Origin: Atrichornis clamosus
Lineage: Eukaryota; Chordata; Aves; Passeriformes; Menuridae
Direction: 5' to 3'
DNA: 64,000 bases
Assembly (NCBI GenBank): GCA_013400975.1
Contig: WBMZ01003003.1
Location: 1 to 64,000 of the forward strand
A program made the position numbers and the translations under genes. Under the pieces are notes generated by a model. That model worked only from the letters and a program-made list of their open reading frames with translations, had not been told where the DNA came from and did not search any database. This document shows, piece after piece, positions 33,808 through 44,840 of this stretch. Every line of letters begins with the position of its first letter. Position 1 is the stretch's first letter.

Positions 33808-36800
33808 GACTTTACTCAGAGCTTCATCCAGTGAAATCTAAGTTCATGGAGTAATACTTCCTCCTCAGCATTGTGTAAAAAGGGAGAAACCTGTCAGTGA
33901 GGTTTTCTGGGTCCAGGGCTTGGGCTTCATAACTCAGGATCCCTTTACAGGGCATTCCACCCTCCCCTCCCCCTGCCTCTTTGTTTTGGACTGAGGAAAT
34001 GAGATCCTGATGGATAGCAAGAAAAACAACTGCTAGTTAAAGCCCAGTGATGGAAAAGCAGCCCCAGGTCACTCTTGGACTCCTGTCCTTCTTCTGTTGT
34101 ACTGAAGGTCAAGCAATGAGTTTGTGGAAGAGCCAAAGTTTGCAGCCTGTATTCCCAGCACTCTGCTTTCAGAGTGCAGGCTCGATTTCCCAGAACACTT
34201 CCTTAGCTCCAGCTAACTTCAGTGGGAGGACAGTTGCAAAATATCTTTGTCTACTCAGGGCTGAGATGCTGCTGCTTCTCAAAACAGTCATAAATGCCAG
34301 ATCTGTGATGTGCATTGTACAGCCCAAGTTTACAGACTTCCTTCTGCACTGACACAGAGCTCAGCATTTTGGAAATTGAATTTCTCTTCATGCCATGTGA
34401 TTACAGATACATTCTGACTCACTATTTCCATTTCTCTTATGTATTAGTAAAGAGGAAAAAATGGTTGGGAAAAATTATCTCTGTAGCATTATTTCTATAA
34501 AAATTCATTTCATATGCAAAGTGTTACTCTGCTCTGGGAAGAGTGACACCAAAGGACTTATGTGTAATTATGTCTATGTGTTGTGCATATACAAACACAC
34601 ACATACAGCGCCTGATGAGCTATGCTAATACAGAAACAAAAAGTGGATGTGACATTTACCCAATACAATAAACATAGGTCAAAGAATAAATTGCCATGGG
34701 ATCATTAGGAGCACAGTTATGCATGAATAGCTTTACATGGGCAGCAGTCTTGCTACTCCAGCATCTTGTCACCACACAAGCATCCTTAGGAAACCTCATT
34801 CCCAGTAATATTTTAGTCCTGGTCTCCACTCATTAGAAATGGGTATAAACCTTGAAATTGAAGTGTTTCTTCTGCTTTCCTCAAATTTCTTAACCTGGCT
34901 GGATATTTTTCTTATATCATTAGGTATAAGGTTCTTAAAAAAAAAAATCTGCTGTGTTCTTGGCCCCTGAGATTTCCTGGAGCAGTGAATAGATTAATTA
35001 CATGCATGCAGGCAGAAGAAATCATGTGTCTTTCATTAGATTTGAATTTTCCAGTTTTCTACGTCTTTAAATTTCCCCATGTTCTGGTACCAGAGTCCAT
35101 CATGCTCACTGGGAGATGAGCAGGGAGGGCAGAAGCTGCAGAACAAGTACCTGCTCCTACAAAGCCCCCATGTTTCTGCCTAAGACATCCCAGTTCAAAG
35201 CCCAGATCTCAAGCTCGCCCAGTGAGTCCATGTCTGTGCATTCCCTGTGTTGGTCGACCCAGGGAGATTAAGCATCACTCAGATTTTGCGGAAATGGATG
35301 TATGCGGACACACTACTTCACATGAACTTCCAGGCAGCCAGGACATGCTGACAGATGAACTGCAAGAGGAGTGGCCCCAGTTTGCCCAGACTTACTTCAG
35401 ACATCCCAAACTCTCACACTTTGATGCTGTTCATGCGATGTGGTCCCTAGTCTGGAGCAAACATGAGTAAAGTGACTAGGTTTCACCTACCCTTGAAGAT
35501 GCATTTCCACCGTAAAACACTGGCCCCTAAAGGGATGCTTCTAGCCACTGCTGGTCTAGACCAGTTAGATCCCCCCAGTTCTCCACATGGGACAGAACCG
35601 GGCCAAGAGTTCCCCCAGGTCATCCCATGACTCATTGTTATCCACATCAAACCATGTCTGGGGAAGGGGGCACCTCACCAACCTGCTTCACATTCCTTTT
35701 TGGCAACATTTCTAATCTCTTACTGGCCCAGTGAGCATGGAGTGGAAAGAGTTCCTTTTGGGCATCTCATAGCTGGGTTCCAGGAACTCTCTCCTTGCAT
35801 CCTTCTGCTGAACCTCGTGAACTGGTGCAGCAATTACTGCCCGGGCCCCTTCTTGGAGACAGCTTGCTCCCACCTGCTGAGTTTAGCTGGGCAGTGGTGA
35901 GTCAGGGGCCATGCTTGGCCATTTCTCCACATTGTTTCACGTTCAGTTAAAAACAAAGCTGTCAGTAATTAACAAAACATGAGATATTTGAGAAACCAGA
36001 TTTGCCAAGCTGCTATTTTAGCAAATCATAACGGTGTCGCTGCCAAAATCATCACTTCTCTTCTCCCCTCTGCCCCCCCCCTCCTCCAGAATCAGTTGAT
36101 CGCTGTGAAATTGAAAAACTCTGTGTGAAGGAAGAAAGTGAGGTTCAAAGAGAGCTGTGGTTTTTCAGTTTGTTACACTACCAATGCAAAACATGCCACA
36201 AACAAAATTAATGGCTCTGTCTAAAAAATTCTCGCTTCTTTGAGTTTTTCTTGCTGTCTGAGTAATAATAAGTGAGCTGGTCCTAATCAAACAAAACAAT
36301 CACCTACCATAGAGCTTTGTGAAAAAATTAGCATTCTCTCCCTTTAAACAGAGGGAAATTCAGGCTGGCAGATTTGTAGTAATTCATACAATGTGGTTTG
36401 TGCCAGGAATGAAGTATGCAGCTCCAAGGGCCCAGTCCAGCACATAAACTGCTGAACTGCAGTGTTGTCCCATCCTGTGGATGAGCTTCATTGCAGGATG
36501 GGCTCCCAACTTCAGAAGTTATTACAGGCCTCATTCTGCACCACACTTATTTGGTGTTTTAAGATGTGCATAACTCTTACATATCACAAACTTTAACTGG
36601 AACAGAAAGTTCTCACTCTCTCCCCAGAGTTGCTTAGTATTGGCCAAAACCTAATGAATGGCATAATCTATAAAACGTTATTGTCTGGATGTGTATGTGT
36701 TTAAAGAAGCTATGTATTCACCAGCCTTTAGGCTTTCTTCTGAGTTCAACTATGCTATCAAACTACCTTGATATTTCTAAGAAATCAGGCAGAAGTCAGG

Positions 36801-39787
36801 TACCAGACAGAATGAGATTCCCTAGGATTTTTGTTACAGGAACAAAGCTGTATGAGGTCAGGCATTAAATAGGGTTGAAAAAGCCATATTAAAGCCTCAG
36901 ATAAGACCTGCGTGAGTCACCAGAATTTTTCTGTCTGACTTCTGTGAACCCTGGATGAGGCTGTGAAAGAACATTATGATTTCACATGTCAGTATTCAAA
37001 CTTCAGGATGTCAAAGTTACAATATTTACACTGCCCCAAGGCATTTGGATTTGGTAGCACTATTTTTCATATAACCCAATCTAGGAGACTTCTTTTAGAC
37101 ACCATATAATAAATGTTGAAGAATAATTTAATACTGAGATGCTAATGTTAAACTCACTGATGTAATTGATTAGCACATCTTTGTTGACTCATGGTGACAT
37201 TTTCTGAAGTGCTTAAACAGCTGAAGAATACAAACTAATTAAAATGAATTTACGTCCCTTTGAAAAAAGTGGAGGCATTTTCAAAGGTGTCCAATTAGGA
37301 TACCCTTTTCCCACTAGAAATGAGAGAGAATTGAGTGCCAACTTTCTAAAACTAGTTGTGAAAATCTCACCTTTAATTCTTTCTAGGAACCATATTTTTC
37401 CATCCCAATACATTTATGCAAGCACCGTCACTCCATCTTGCTCTTCTAACAGGTACTTTCAGCAAACACAGCAATACTGAAATACTCACGTAACCAAGAT
37501 AACTCCTCCAGTACTGCAGCATCACACTTCTCAACATGTGAGACAACGTCTATCCAGGGATTTGATGGAATTTCCTGGAGTGCGTTAGCTTCTCTCTGGT
37601 TTCCCACTCTCCTTTTGCTGGTTGTCTCCTACCACAGACAGTCCCTTAAAGCTAAACTAAGTCTGCCACCGGCTGTGAGTGCATCTGTAGACACAAAGTT
37701 GCCTTATTATTCCTAACAGTGACCCATCTTGGCTGAGAACTTTGCTGAGGATTTTTATTCTGTTGTGCTCCTTCACGGGAGCTCTATGCACTCAGTGTAC
37801 CTGACGCGCTGTTAATATGGGCATTAGCTTTTATGATTACTCTCACCTCTTCCTAGAGGCATTTGCATAATTATTTCATGCTAAGTAGAACAGCTTCATG
37901 TCTGGAGGAAGCTTCTCTGCACCATTTCCAACAGTGCACATGGGAGCAGCAGATTCTAGCATTCCTTCAAAATTGGGTCTCTCATGTCTGAAGGTATTTG
38001 GTACACTGTTGCTTCTCCCCTTCCCTGCTCCCAGAACCAGCCCTCAAGAGGAATTTAGGTGTGCTCTGGGAGCTGCTATTTGGTTGGGCTTTAATACCAG
38101 CTGTTAAACGCAGGGGAAACCCAGAGCCTGAGAAACCCACCAGGCCTTTGATGTGAGGTGGGTTTCTGATGAGCAGCTCAACAGTTACCTGTCTTAAAGG
38201 GTTTTGCAGGTCAGCACAAGCAGAAGGATGGCCACCCTAGGGCTGTAGGTACCTCCACAGATAGCAGACAATTAGGGGTTGTAAGAAGAAAGTCCATGTT
38301 TTTCCAACACTGAAGTTAGGCTCTGCTCAGAGATGCTGATTAGGCTGCTACTGATCCACACCAAGATACTGCCCCTTCTGGTCCAGCCTGAGGCATGGCT
38401 GGTTGGCTGCCATGCCCATAGCACATCCCCAGGATTATGCTCTGACCCAGCCTGAGGCAAACCGTGCTTGTTTATCCTTAACACTTTTGATAGGATTTTT
38501 AAAAAAATTTGAACATTTTGGCCAGGCAGGGAGTGACGATGATACTGGCAGCAGATCTGAACTCAAGAGGAGAGGGAGGGAAGTGCCTATGAGGAAGATA
38601 ACTGATAAACAGCTGAAAATGGGCTGTGTTTGGTAATCTCTTAGTTCATATCAGCTGCAGCCAAAAGAGCTGGTTTACATTGATTATAACCTTTGTCTTC
38701 TAGAGAGCTCTGAGTCCCTTGGTGGATCCTAGCAGTTTCAAGAAATTATCTGCTATCTGCATATCCTACATTGCTTAGGTATACAAGCAAGATATTCCTT
38801 ACAGCCCCTGCCTCAGACACTCTGGAGACATGAGACAGATGATTCCAGTCTGGATCCATTCCACTGCAATTATCCACTGTTTTTTTGTAACATATTTTTT
38901 ATTTAAATAAATCAAGAGGTTCCATTTAGCACATTGCGTTTGTCTTGGCATACACTTCACACATGCAGAAACTCTATATTAAGGCTTTCATACAGCCGTT
39001 AGCAAAAGAATCAGCCAAATGTATCCCTGGTGTGTAACTGTACTGACTTCAGTGAAGTTTCACCGGGGTATCCCTGTTCTGTTGATTTGTCCCCCTCGTT
39101 CTCATTCCAAAAGACCAAACACAGGAAAATGTATGTTTGTATTTAGTTAATGCAACATATTCCCCATATGAGACACATGTAATCCCCTGAACTTCATTGT
39201 CTTCTCTATATGGGAATGAATTCCACATTTATATATCATTCTGAGTTTATGACAGATGTCATAACAACATAGAGGTTGCAAGAACAAGCAGTAGGAAGTC
39301 GGGAAACATTAAAGTCACCATTTGCCCCATGAGCATAAGCCAGCAACCTTGAAGTGAGCCTGTTGGCACCAGCAAACATAAGAGCAGCAGGAGTCACTTA
39401 GTTTTGAGTGCCAGTCTCCAAGGATCAGTTCTTGGCCCTATTTCAGTCTAAGGATTAGAGGAGCAACATCAAAATGGTAAAAAGAAGCAGATCCAGTAAC
39501 AGGGTGTTGGGATGAGAGGTGGGCAGAACTTCCCCTGGCTTGCAGTGCAGTGCAGTGCATTGCCTGCATGTCCTGGCTCCAGGTTTGCTTCAACAGGGGT
39601 CAAGAGGTGTACCAGGCAAGCACAGCACTGCCTGCTAGGAGAGCCAGTTCAGAAGAACTGGAGCAGGGTGACACCAGTCAAGTAGGTGAGACTTGGGTGA
39701 GCTCCCCTAAAAATTAATTTTTGCCACTCTGCTATCAAACAGTTTTTTCAACGATACAGATGGAAACATAACTGCTTTATGGACCGT
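33808..39787. other. Unique sequence, no gene seen
   Basis: Nearly six kilobases without a recognisable retroelement. Minor items are an A run near 34940, a C run near 36076, and a short TGCAG pentamer repeat (39541-39559). The plus frame 35222-35470 (82 codons) has a protein-like end (EEWPQFAQTYFRHPKL...) but no recognised domain and no clear splice sites. Confidence 0.4.
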
Positions 39788-39837
39788 CACAGAATCACAG
39801 AATCATTATGCTTGGAAAAGACCTTTAAGATCAAGCA
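39788..39837 (-). mobile_element. CR1 3' tail, minus strand, abutting the next CR1
   Basis: CACAGAATCACAGAATCATT followed by TTGGAAAAGACCTTTAAGAT is the reverse complement of a CR1 3' terminus of the TTTTCCAA subtype. It ends where the plus-strand CR1 begins, so the pair forms an inverted repeat with the tail of that element (about 40505-40555). Confidence 0.88.
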
Positions 39838-40556
39838 CTATGGACCTGGGAAAGAGAGGCTGGAAATCTGCCCGGACGAAAAGGACCTGGGGGTTCTGGT
39901 TGACAGCTGCTGAACATGAGCCAGTTGTGCCCAGGTGGGCAAGAAGGCCAGTGGCATCCTGGCCTGTATCAGCAATAGTGTGGCCAGCAGGACCAGGGCA
40001 GGGATTGTCCCCTGTACTCGGCACTGATGAGGCCACACCTTGAATCCTGTATTCAGTTCTGGGCCCCTCACTACAAGAAAGCCATTGAGGTGCTGGAGTG
40101 TGTCCAGAGAAGGGCAGTGGAGCTGGGGAAGGGTCTGGAGCACAAGTCCTAATAAGGANTCCTAATAAGGATGAGGGAGCTGGGGCTATTTAGCCTGGGG
40201 AGGAAGAGGCTCAGGGGAGACCTTACCACTTTCTACAGCTCCCTGAAAGGAGGGTGTGGCAAGGTGGGGCTCAGTCTCTTCTCCCAGGTAACAAATGACA
40301 GGATGAAATGTTGTGCCAGGGGAGGTTCAAGTTAGCTATTAGGAAATTGTTTTTCATGGAAAGGTTGTCAAGGATTGGAACAGTCTGCCCAGGGAAGCGG
40401 TTGTAGTCACCATCCCTGGAAGTGTTCAAAAAACCTGCGGATATGGCACTTGAGGACGTGGTTTAGTGGTGAACATGGTGGTGATGCTGGCTTAACAGTT
40501 GGACTTGATGATCTTGTAGGTCTTTTCCAACCTTTACAGTTCTATGACTCTATAAA
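39838..40556 (+). mobile_element. CR1 LINE, best-preserved copy in the window
   Basis: A plus-strand CR1 covering the ORF2 C-terminal coding region and 3' UTR. Landmarks in order are AAAAGGACCTGGGGGTTCTG near 39879-39898, GTGTGGCCAGCAGGACCAGG near 39979-39998, GGGCCCCTCACTACAAGAAA near 40061-40080, GGTCTGGAGCACAAG near 40132-40146, GCCCAGGGAAGCGGTTG near 40387-40403, and GATGATCTTGTAGGTCTTTT near 40507-40526 with a TTCTATGACTCTAT tail. Subfamily features match the CR1 group with TTTTCCAACC tails. Small deletions and frameshifts remove any working ORF. It contains the only N in the window (40159). Confidence 0.93.
40148..40171. other. Ambiguous base inside a 12-bp exact duplication
   Basis: TCCTAATAAGGA occurs at 40147-40158, then N at 40159, then the same 12 bases again at 40160-40171. 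In CR1 elements this position carries a single copy of a related sequence (AGTCCTATGAGGAG). The N between identical ends suggests a consensus or contig-join artefact rather than biology. Confidence 0.7.
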
Positions 40557-43500
40557 CAGGACACACTGTTTCTCCTGCCATTCATGCATCTTCCCTGTAT
40601 TTTGTAGTGGCATGATCTCTGCAATACTGTGTTTCTGGGTGTTGAAGCACTGAAGAGCATTCAGAAAGTACCCACTCAGGGTAGTGGTGGGCTCAGGGCA
40701 CATGGCTAGGATACAGACTGAAGCGGACAGTGTGGTTAGCATGTGGAGGAGAAGGTGAAAGCCTTATTTAATCACCATTCAAACAGGATGCAGAAGCATG
40801 GTAATGTGTGGACTTTTCAATTCAGCAGGTATGTAACAAGATTCTGTGGCTGGAAGCTGAAACCAGTCAAAATCAGAATAAAACTTACATGCATATTTTT
40901 AACATTCAGGATAATGAAAGTGGAATTATTTCCCAAGGGCTACAATAGAGTATACATCATTGGAAAACTTTTCAATCAAGAGAGACTGTGGCTGGATTTT
41001 TGTTTTCCAAACAGATATGCTCTAAATCAAGGAGGAATTAATTGAGGACAGTATTGCAGTCTGCGCAATACAGAAGATCACATTAAATGTAACCCTTGAT
41101 ATTTTGAGCATCTTTTAGTTGCATAGAGGCCCAAACTGAGGATTGTCCATGTATAAAAACAGTCTTATTTATTGCTAACACACACAGCATGGGCCAGGAC
41201 TAACATTATTAGGCTAAGCATTCATATGCTCAGTATCCATGGTGCAGCCACCTTGTGAGTCTCTGCTGGCCAAGGTGCTGTCAATCAAGCAGAGATATGT
41301 CAACCTTTGTTTCTCCTTAGACCATGCAGATGCTCAGTCCTGTTGATGCACTGCTGGCCTCCTCTCTGCCTCCTCTCATAAGGTTTTTAGATCTTGACAT
41401 GCCAGTGATGGTTTTCTGCTTTTTTCCACTGCTGAATCTCTGATGATTTTACTTCTCTGCTTTCAACCATTACTAACTGGTACTGACCTGACAAACTCAC
41501 ATCTGTGGTCCCTCTTTGTTTCTGCCTTCTTGCTATCAAAATCTCCCACCTCCATCTTAAAGTGGGAGTGACAGCAACAGGTCATCTCTGTTAAAATGGA
41601 ACCCTCAGCCTCATAAATGGACTAGTGGACATATATCTTAAGGAAGAGTATCTACTCACCCTTCTTAAGCATGAGGGCTGCAAGCATATCCAAAGAGATA
41701 GAGGGAATGGTTCCTACCTGACTTAGCCCCTTGTAATGTGAGCCATGCCTATGGAAAGCTGGAAAATCATCAATTAAAAATAAATTCTGCTGCTGTACAC
41801 AGATACTAAGGGTTATGTATGAGGCATGTGCTTAGGATCTCATAGAGGTAGATGAAACTATTAGGTAAGTAGTACTAGGTACTGCTGTGCTCTTATATTT
41901 CACCTCATATCTTTCTTGACAACTGTAAGTACACAGGAAACCCAAAGTCATAGCTACAGTTGGGGATAATGTTTGTGGCAAAGTTCAAATAGCTACACCA
42001 ATTCTCTAAGGTGTTAAAACCAGCTAAAAAACATAACAGAAAGAGTGTAGTTTTCCATCCATTTTCTAAGCTCAAACCTTAATTACAAAACAAAATCCAG
42101 CAACTTCACTCTGGGTTCTTCAATGTAATATTTTGGGCAAAATGTTGACAGAATTATGAACATTTTGCAAATGCCCTGTAGAATAAAAGTATTTTAATTA
42201 TGAGAATTTCCAGAATGCAAGGTAAAGGGTATTCTAGCACGTATAGCGAGTGGTACCTAGTGAATCCTTAGTATCCTGCTTCACAAGACTCTGTAGCATG
42301 CCACTGTCCTGGAAGCTACACAGAACCTGTGCTTATATCCCCCTCAGCACTGCTGTGGCAAACAGTGGGGAAAAAGCTTCCTTCAAATTTAGTGCAAGAT
42401 TGCCTTGGTGGATAGGCAAGTAATGTTTGTTCTGGCTGTAGTATCTCTTTTAAAGGTCATATATTGCTGTGCCTGGAAACTCGACTAATGGCTATGTGTG
42501 TGAGAAACTGTAACAGATGGATTACAGAGATAGATAACTCTGGACATTTTTATGTACTTGTAACCCAATCAAAAATATTTCATTTTAACCTCCATGGATA
42601 CTTCAAAGAGTAAAATAACAGAAAAAAACCCCCAAACACAAACCCCCAGACCCATAACACCCACCCCATCCCAACCAACAGAACCAAAATGCTAGCAGAG
42701 ATGAGAAAGAATCTAAGAGGACAATGACATTATTTATACAAGTGTCTACCTCACCTTGAAATAAGATTCAAGTGAGTTACATCACTATGAGCTCTCCAAA
42801 ACTTCCCCACATGAAGCTTCTGCAGGAAGGAATGTGGCATGCTTTCAGTCTGGCTCAGAAGGGACAGCCCACCTGATGAATTTGGCTAAAGGTAAAACTC
42901 ACTAACTGAATGTCACTTCAAGTCTCTGTGCTTATGAGATCAGTACCTCTTCTTCCTTCGGCTTGTGAAAAAGAAATGCAACTCAGCTCTTCTTTCGTGT
43001 TTCCTCTCCCAAAGAACAGCAGCATCAGCAAGGTTCTCAAAAATTTGTACACATTGTTTTTCTTCCTTTTGAAAAAGTCAGGAAGATTATAGGATAACTG
43101 TTCTCCAAGCAGTAGGCTACTTCGGCTTCTAGCAGAAAAAATACAGGGCAGATCCCTTCAAACAATTCTTTGCTTTTGTTTAAATTAAAGCACTCCCATT
43201 CTCAGAGAGACTGTTTTGATCTGAATGTTGAGGCAACATTTGTATTTTTTCTTATTTAAAAGTGCTCATCCATTCTCAGTCACAGCAGAGGCTCCGAGCA
43301 CAGTGTTACTTAGGTGTCTGCCTGGGGTGTATATGTGTGTATGGATGTGTCCTATTTTTGAGCTGTTTTAACTTATGCTCCATATTCTAGTGCTTTCTGA
43401 TAAGTAGAGTTTATGTCAGAATAATTGGCCTGAGGATTTTTCTTTCCAGTCCAGTACATTTCTGAGGTACAGCTACATGGGAGATAATGGAAATGCCTCT

Positions 43501-44141
43501 GGAGTATCTGTCTGACAAGGGAAATAGCAAGAGTAAGGAGTGAACACAAAACAGGGGCCTTGTCAAAGAGTGTGCAAGTGAATCAGTCCAATCACTCACT
43601 GTGGGTGACGTATCTGAACAAATTGAAGCTGACACAATGGTCAATTTGACTGAGGAAAGTATAATTTTGGATTAGGGTGAACACCTTTAATCTGTCAATT
43701 GTGGCAGTCTTGAACCTGTAATTGAAAGAGCACAGTACTGCTTTACTCCAGATGTCAGTCAAACCCATTCACCCTCCTCTGATCACTGATCGGATTGCAG
43801 TCTCTTCTGCATTTACTGATTAGGCTCCTAAGTATGTCCTCTTTTAGACAAGATTCTTTGCTCCACCTAAAGAAAATATCAATCTAATAGAGCAGCCCTT
43901 CATAATAACACTTGGATTCACCTGATTTTCAAGCAGATGGTATTCAGGGCACAGGAAACAACAAAACAGAGTATCATCATGTGTTTAATTTTAGCTCTCT
44001 CTCCCTGAATTGCCATTTGAGCTATAAAACATTATCTCACTTCTAGTGTGCTTGTGTGCCCTGCCATTCCAGAACTGAAGTCACACCTCTCTAGTGTAAT
44101 TCAGAATAGGGTGATTTCTGCCCTGGGAACACCACTCCCAG
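40557..44141. other. Unique sequence, no gene seen
   Basis: Contains a CA-rich low-complexity patch at 42621-42685 (AAAAAAACCCCCAAACACAA type). The plus frame 40743-41045 begins at GTG and has a basic, aromatic-rich product without a recognised domain. A near-perfect donor (TTAG|GTAAGT, exon end 41864) follows a plausible acceptor at 41802, but all three frames between contain stops, so only a non-coding exon is possible there. Confidence 0.4.
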
Positions 44142-44198
44142 AAGATGGTTGAGTTTCCAGGCCACCTTACTTGTCCCACCAGTCCCAGTCTGACACAG
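44142..44198 (+). other. Candidate 57-bp exon, plus strand
   Basis: An acceptor (TTTCTGCCCTGGGAAC...CTCCCAG, ending at 44141) precedes 57 bases that end at a perfect donor CAG|GTAAGT (intron starts at 44199). The one fully open frame reads KMVEFPGHLTCPTSPSLTQ. This frame is not phase-compatible with the open frame of the next candidate exon (44767-44840), so if both belong to one transcript it is probably non-coding. Confidence 0.3.
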
Positions 44199-44551
44199 GT
44201 AAGTGAATGATTTCCATTGGCATCTTACCCACAAACCTATCTGTGAAATTACAGTCCGAGGATACTGACTCATGGAAAGCAAGGATATCTTAACAGCTTC
44301 AGGAGAAGCATTACTCCATCCCTGCCCACTTGCATGCAGATAGTTCTATGACTTATCAAGAGAAATGGTCTATATGCCGCTCACGTAGAGACTTTTACCC
44401 CAACATCACTTTTTCCAATGTTTAGATTAAAGCAACATGAAATGGAGAATAAAATTAGCCTAACCTTGCAGTAAGAAAACAGATAATAGAATGACTTGCT
44501 GCATGAGAGTCTCTCCACTTCTTTGTATCATCTCAGGCGAATTCATGATCA

Positions 44552-44660
44552 GAATCACAGAATTTTCTGAGTTGGAAGGGACCCACAAGGATCATTGAGT
44601 CTGGAGTTTCCTTATCTAAGCTCATGCTGCAGGTGAGCCATACCCCACACTAACATCCTT
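44552..44660 (-). mobile_element. CR1 3' end fragment, minus strand
   Basis: AGAATCACAGAATTTTCTGA followed by GTTGGAAGGGACCCACAAGG and ATCATTGAGTC is the reverse complement of a CR1 3' terminus (GGGTCCCTTCCAAC subtype). Similarity weakens after about 44605. A second patch at 44995-45080 (ATCATCCAAAC, then GCAGCCTGTTCCA) may be a more internal part of the same copy. Confidence 0.85.
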
Positions 44661-44766
44661 CTCTGAATACTGAACCTGCCATTCTCCACAGCAATTTTAA
44701 TTCTAGCCTCTTTATTTTTATGGTCATCACTGATACCATTGTTTTAAATGTTTGCTGCTGTTGCAG

Positions 44767-44840
44767 CTCTAGAAGCAAAAAGAGAGAGGAACCTCTTGTC
44801 ATTCTTAACAACAACCTTGCCTTTGTGAGGCAGTCCACAG
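44767..44840 (+). other. Candidate 74-bp exon, plus strand
   Basis: A strong acceptor (TGTTTGCTGCTGTTGCAG, ending at 44766) leads into 74 bases ending at the third perfect CAG|GTAAGT donor (intron from 44841). One frame is open: SRSKKREEPLVILNNNLAFV... with one leading and one trailing base. It lies 568 bases after the candidate exon at 44142-44198, with a CR1 fragment in the putative intron. No family recognised. Confidence 0.35.

Noticed and set aside
5393..37868. Several ATTTGCAT/ATGCAAAT octamers (5393, 31811, 33140, 37861)
   Set aside because: About this number is expected by chance in AT-leaning sequence of this length.
39806..40143. Three overlapping frames of 67-101 codons at 39.8-40.1 kb
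   Set aside because: They are all translations of the CR1 copy, two of them on the wrong strand.
41803..41864. Exon with acceptor TACACAG and donor TTAG|GTAAGT
   Set aside because: Stops occur in all three frames and the donor is not a full consensus; kept only as a remark.
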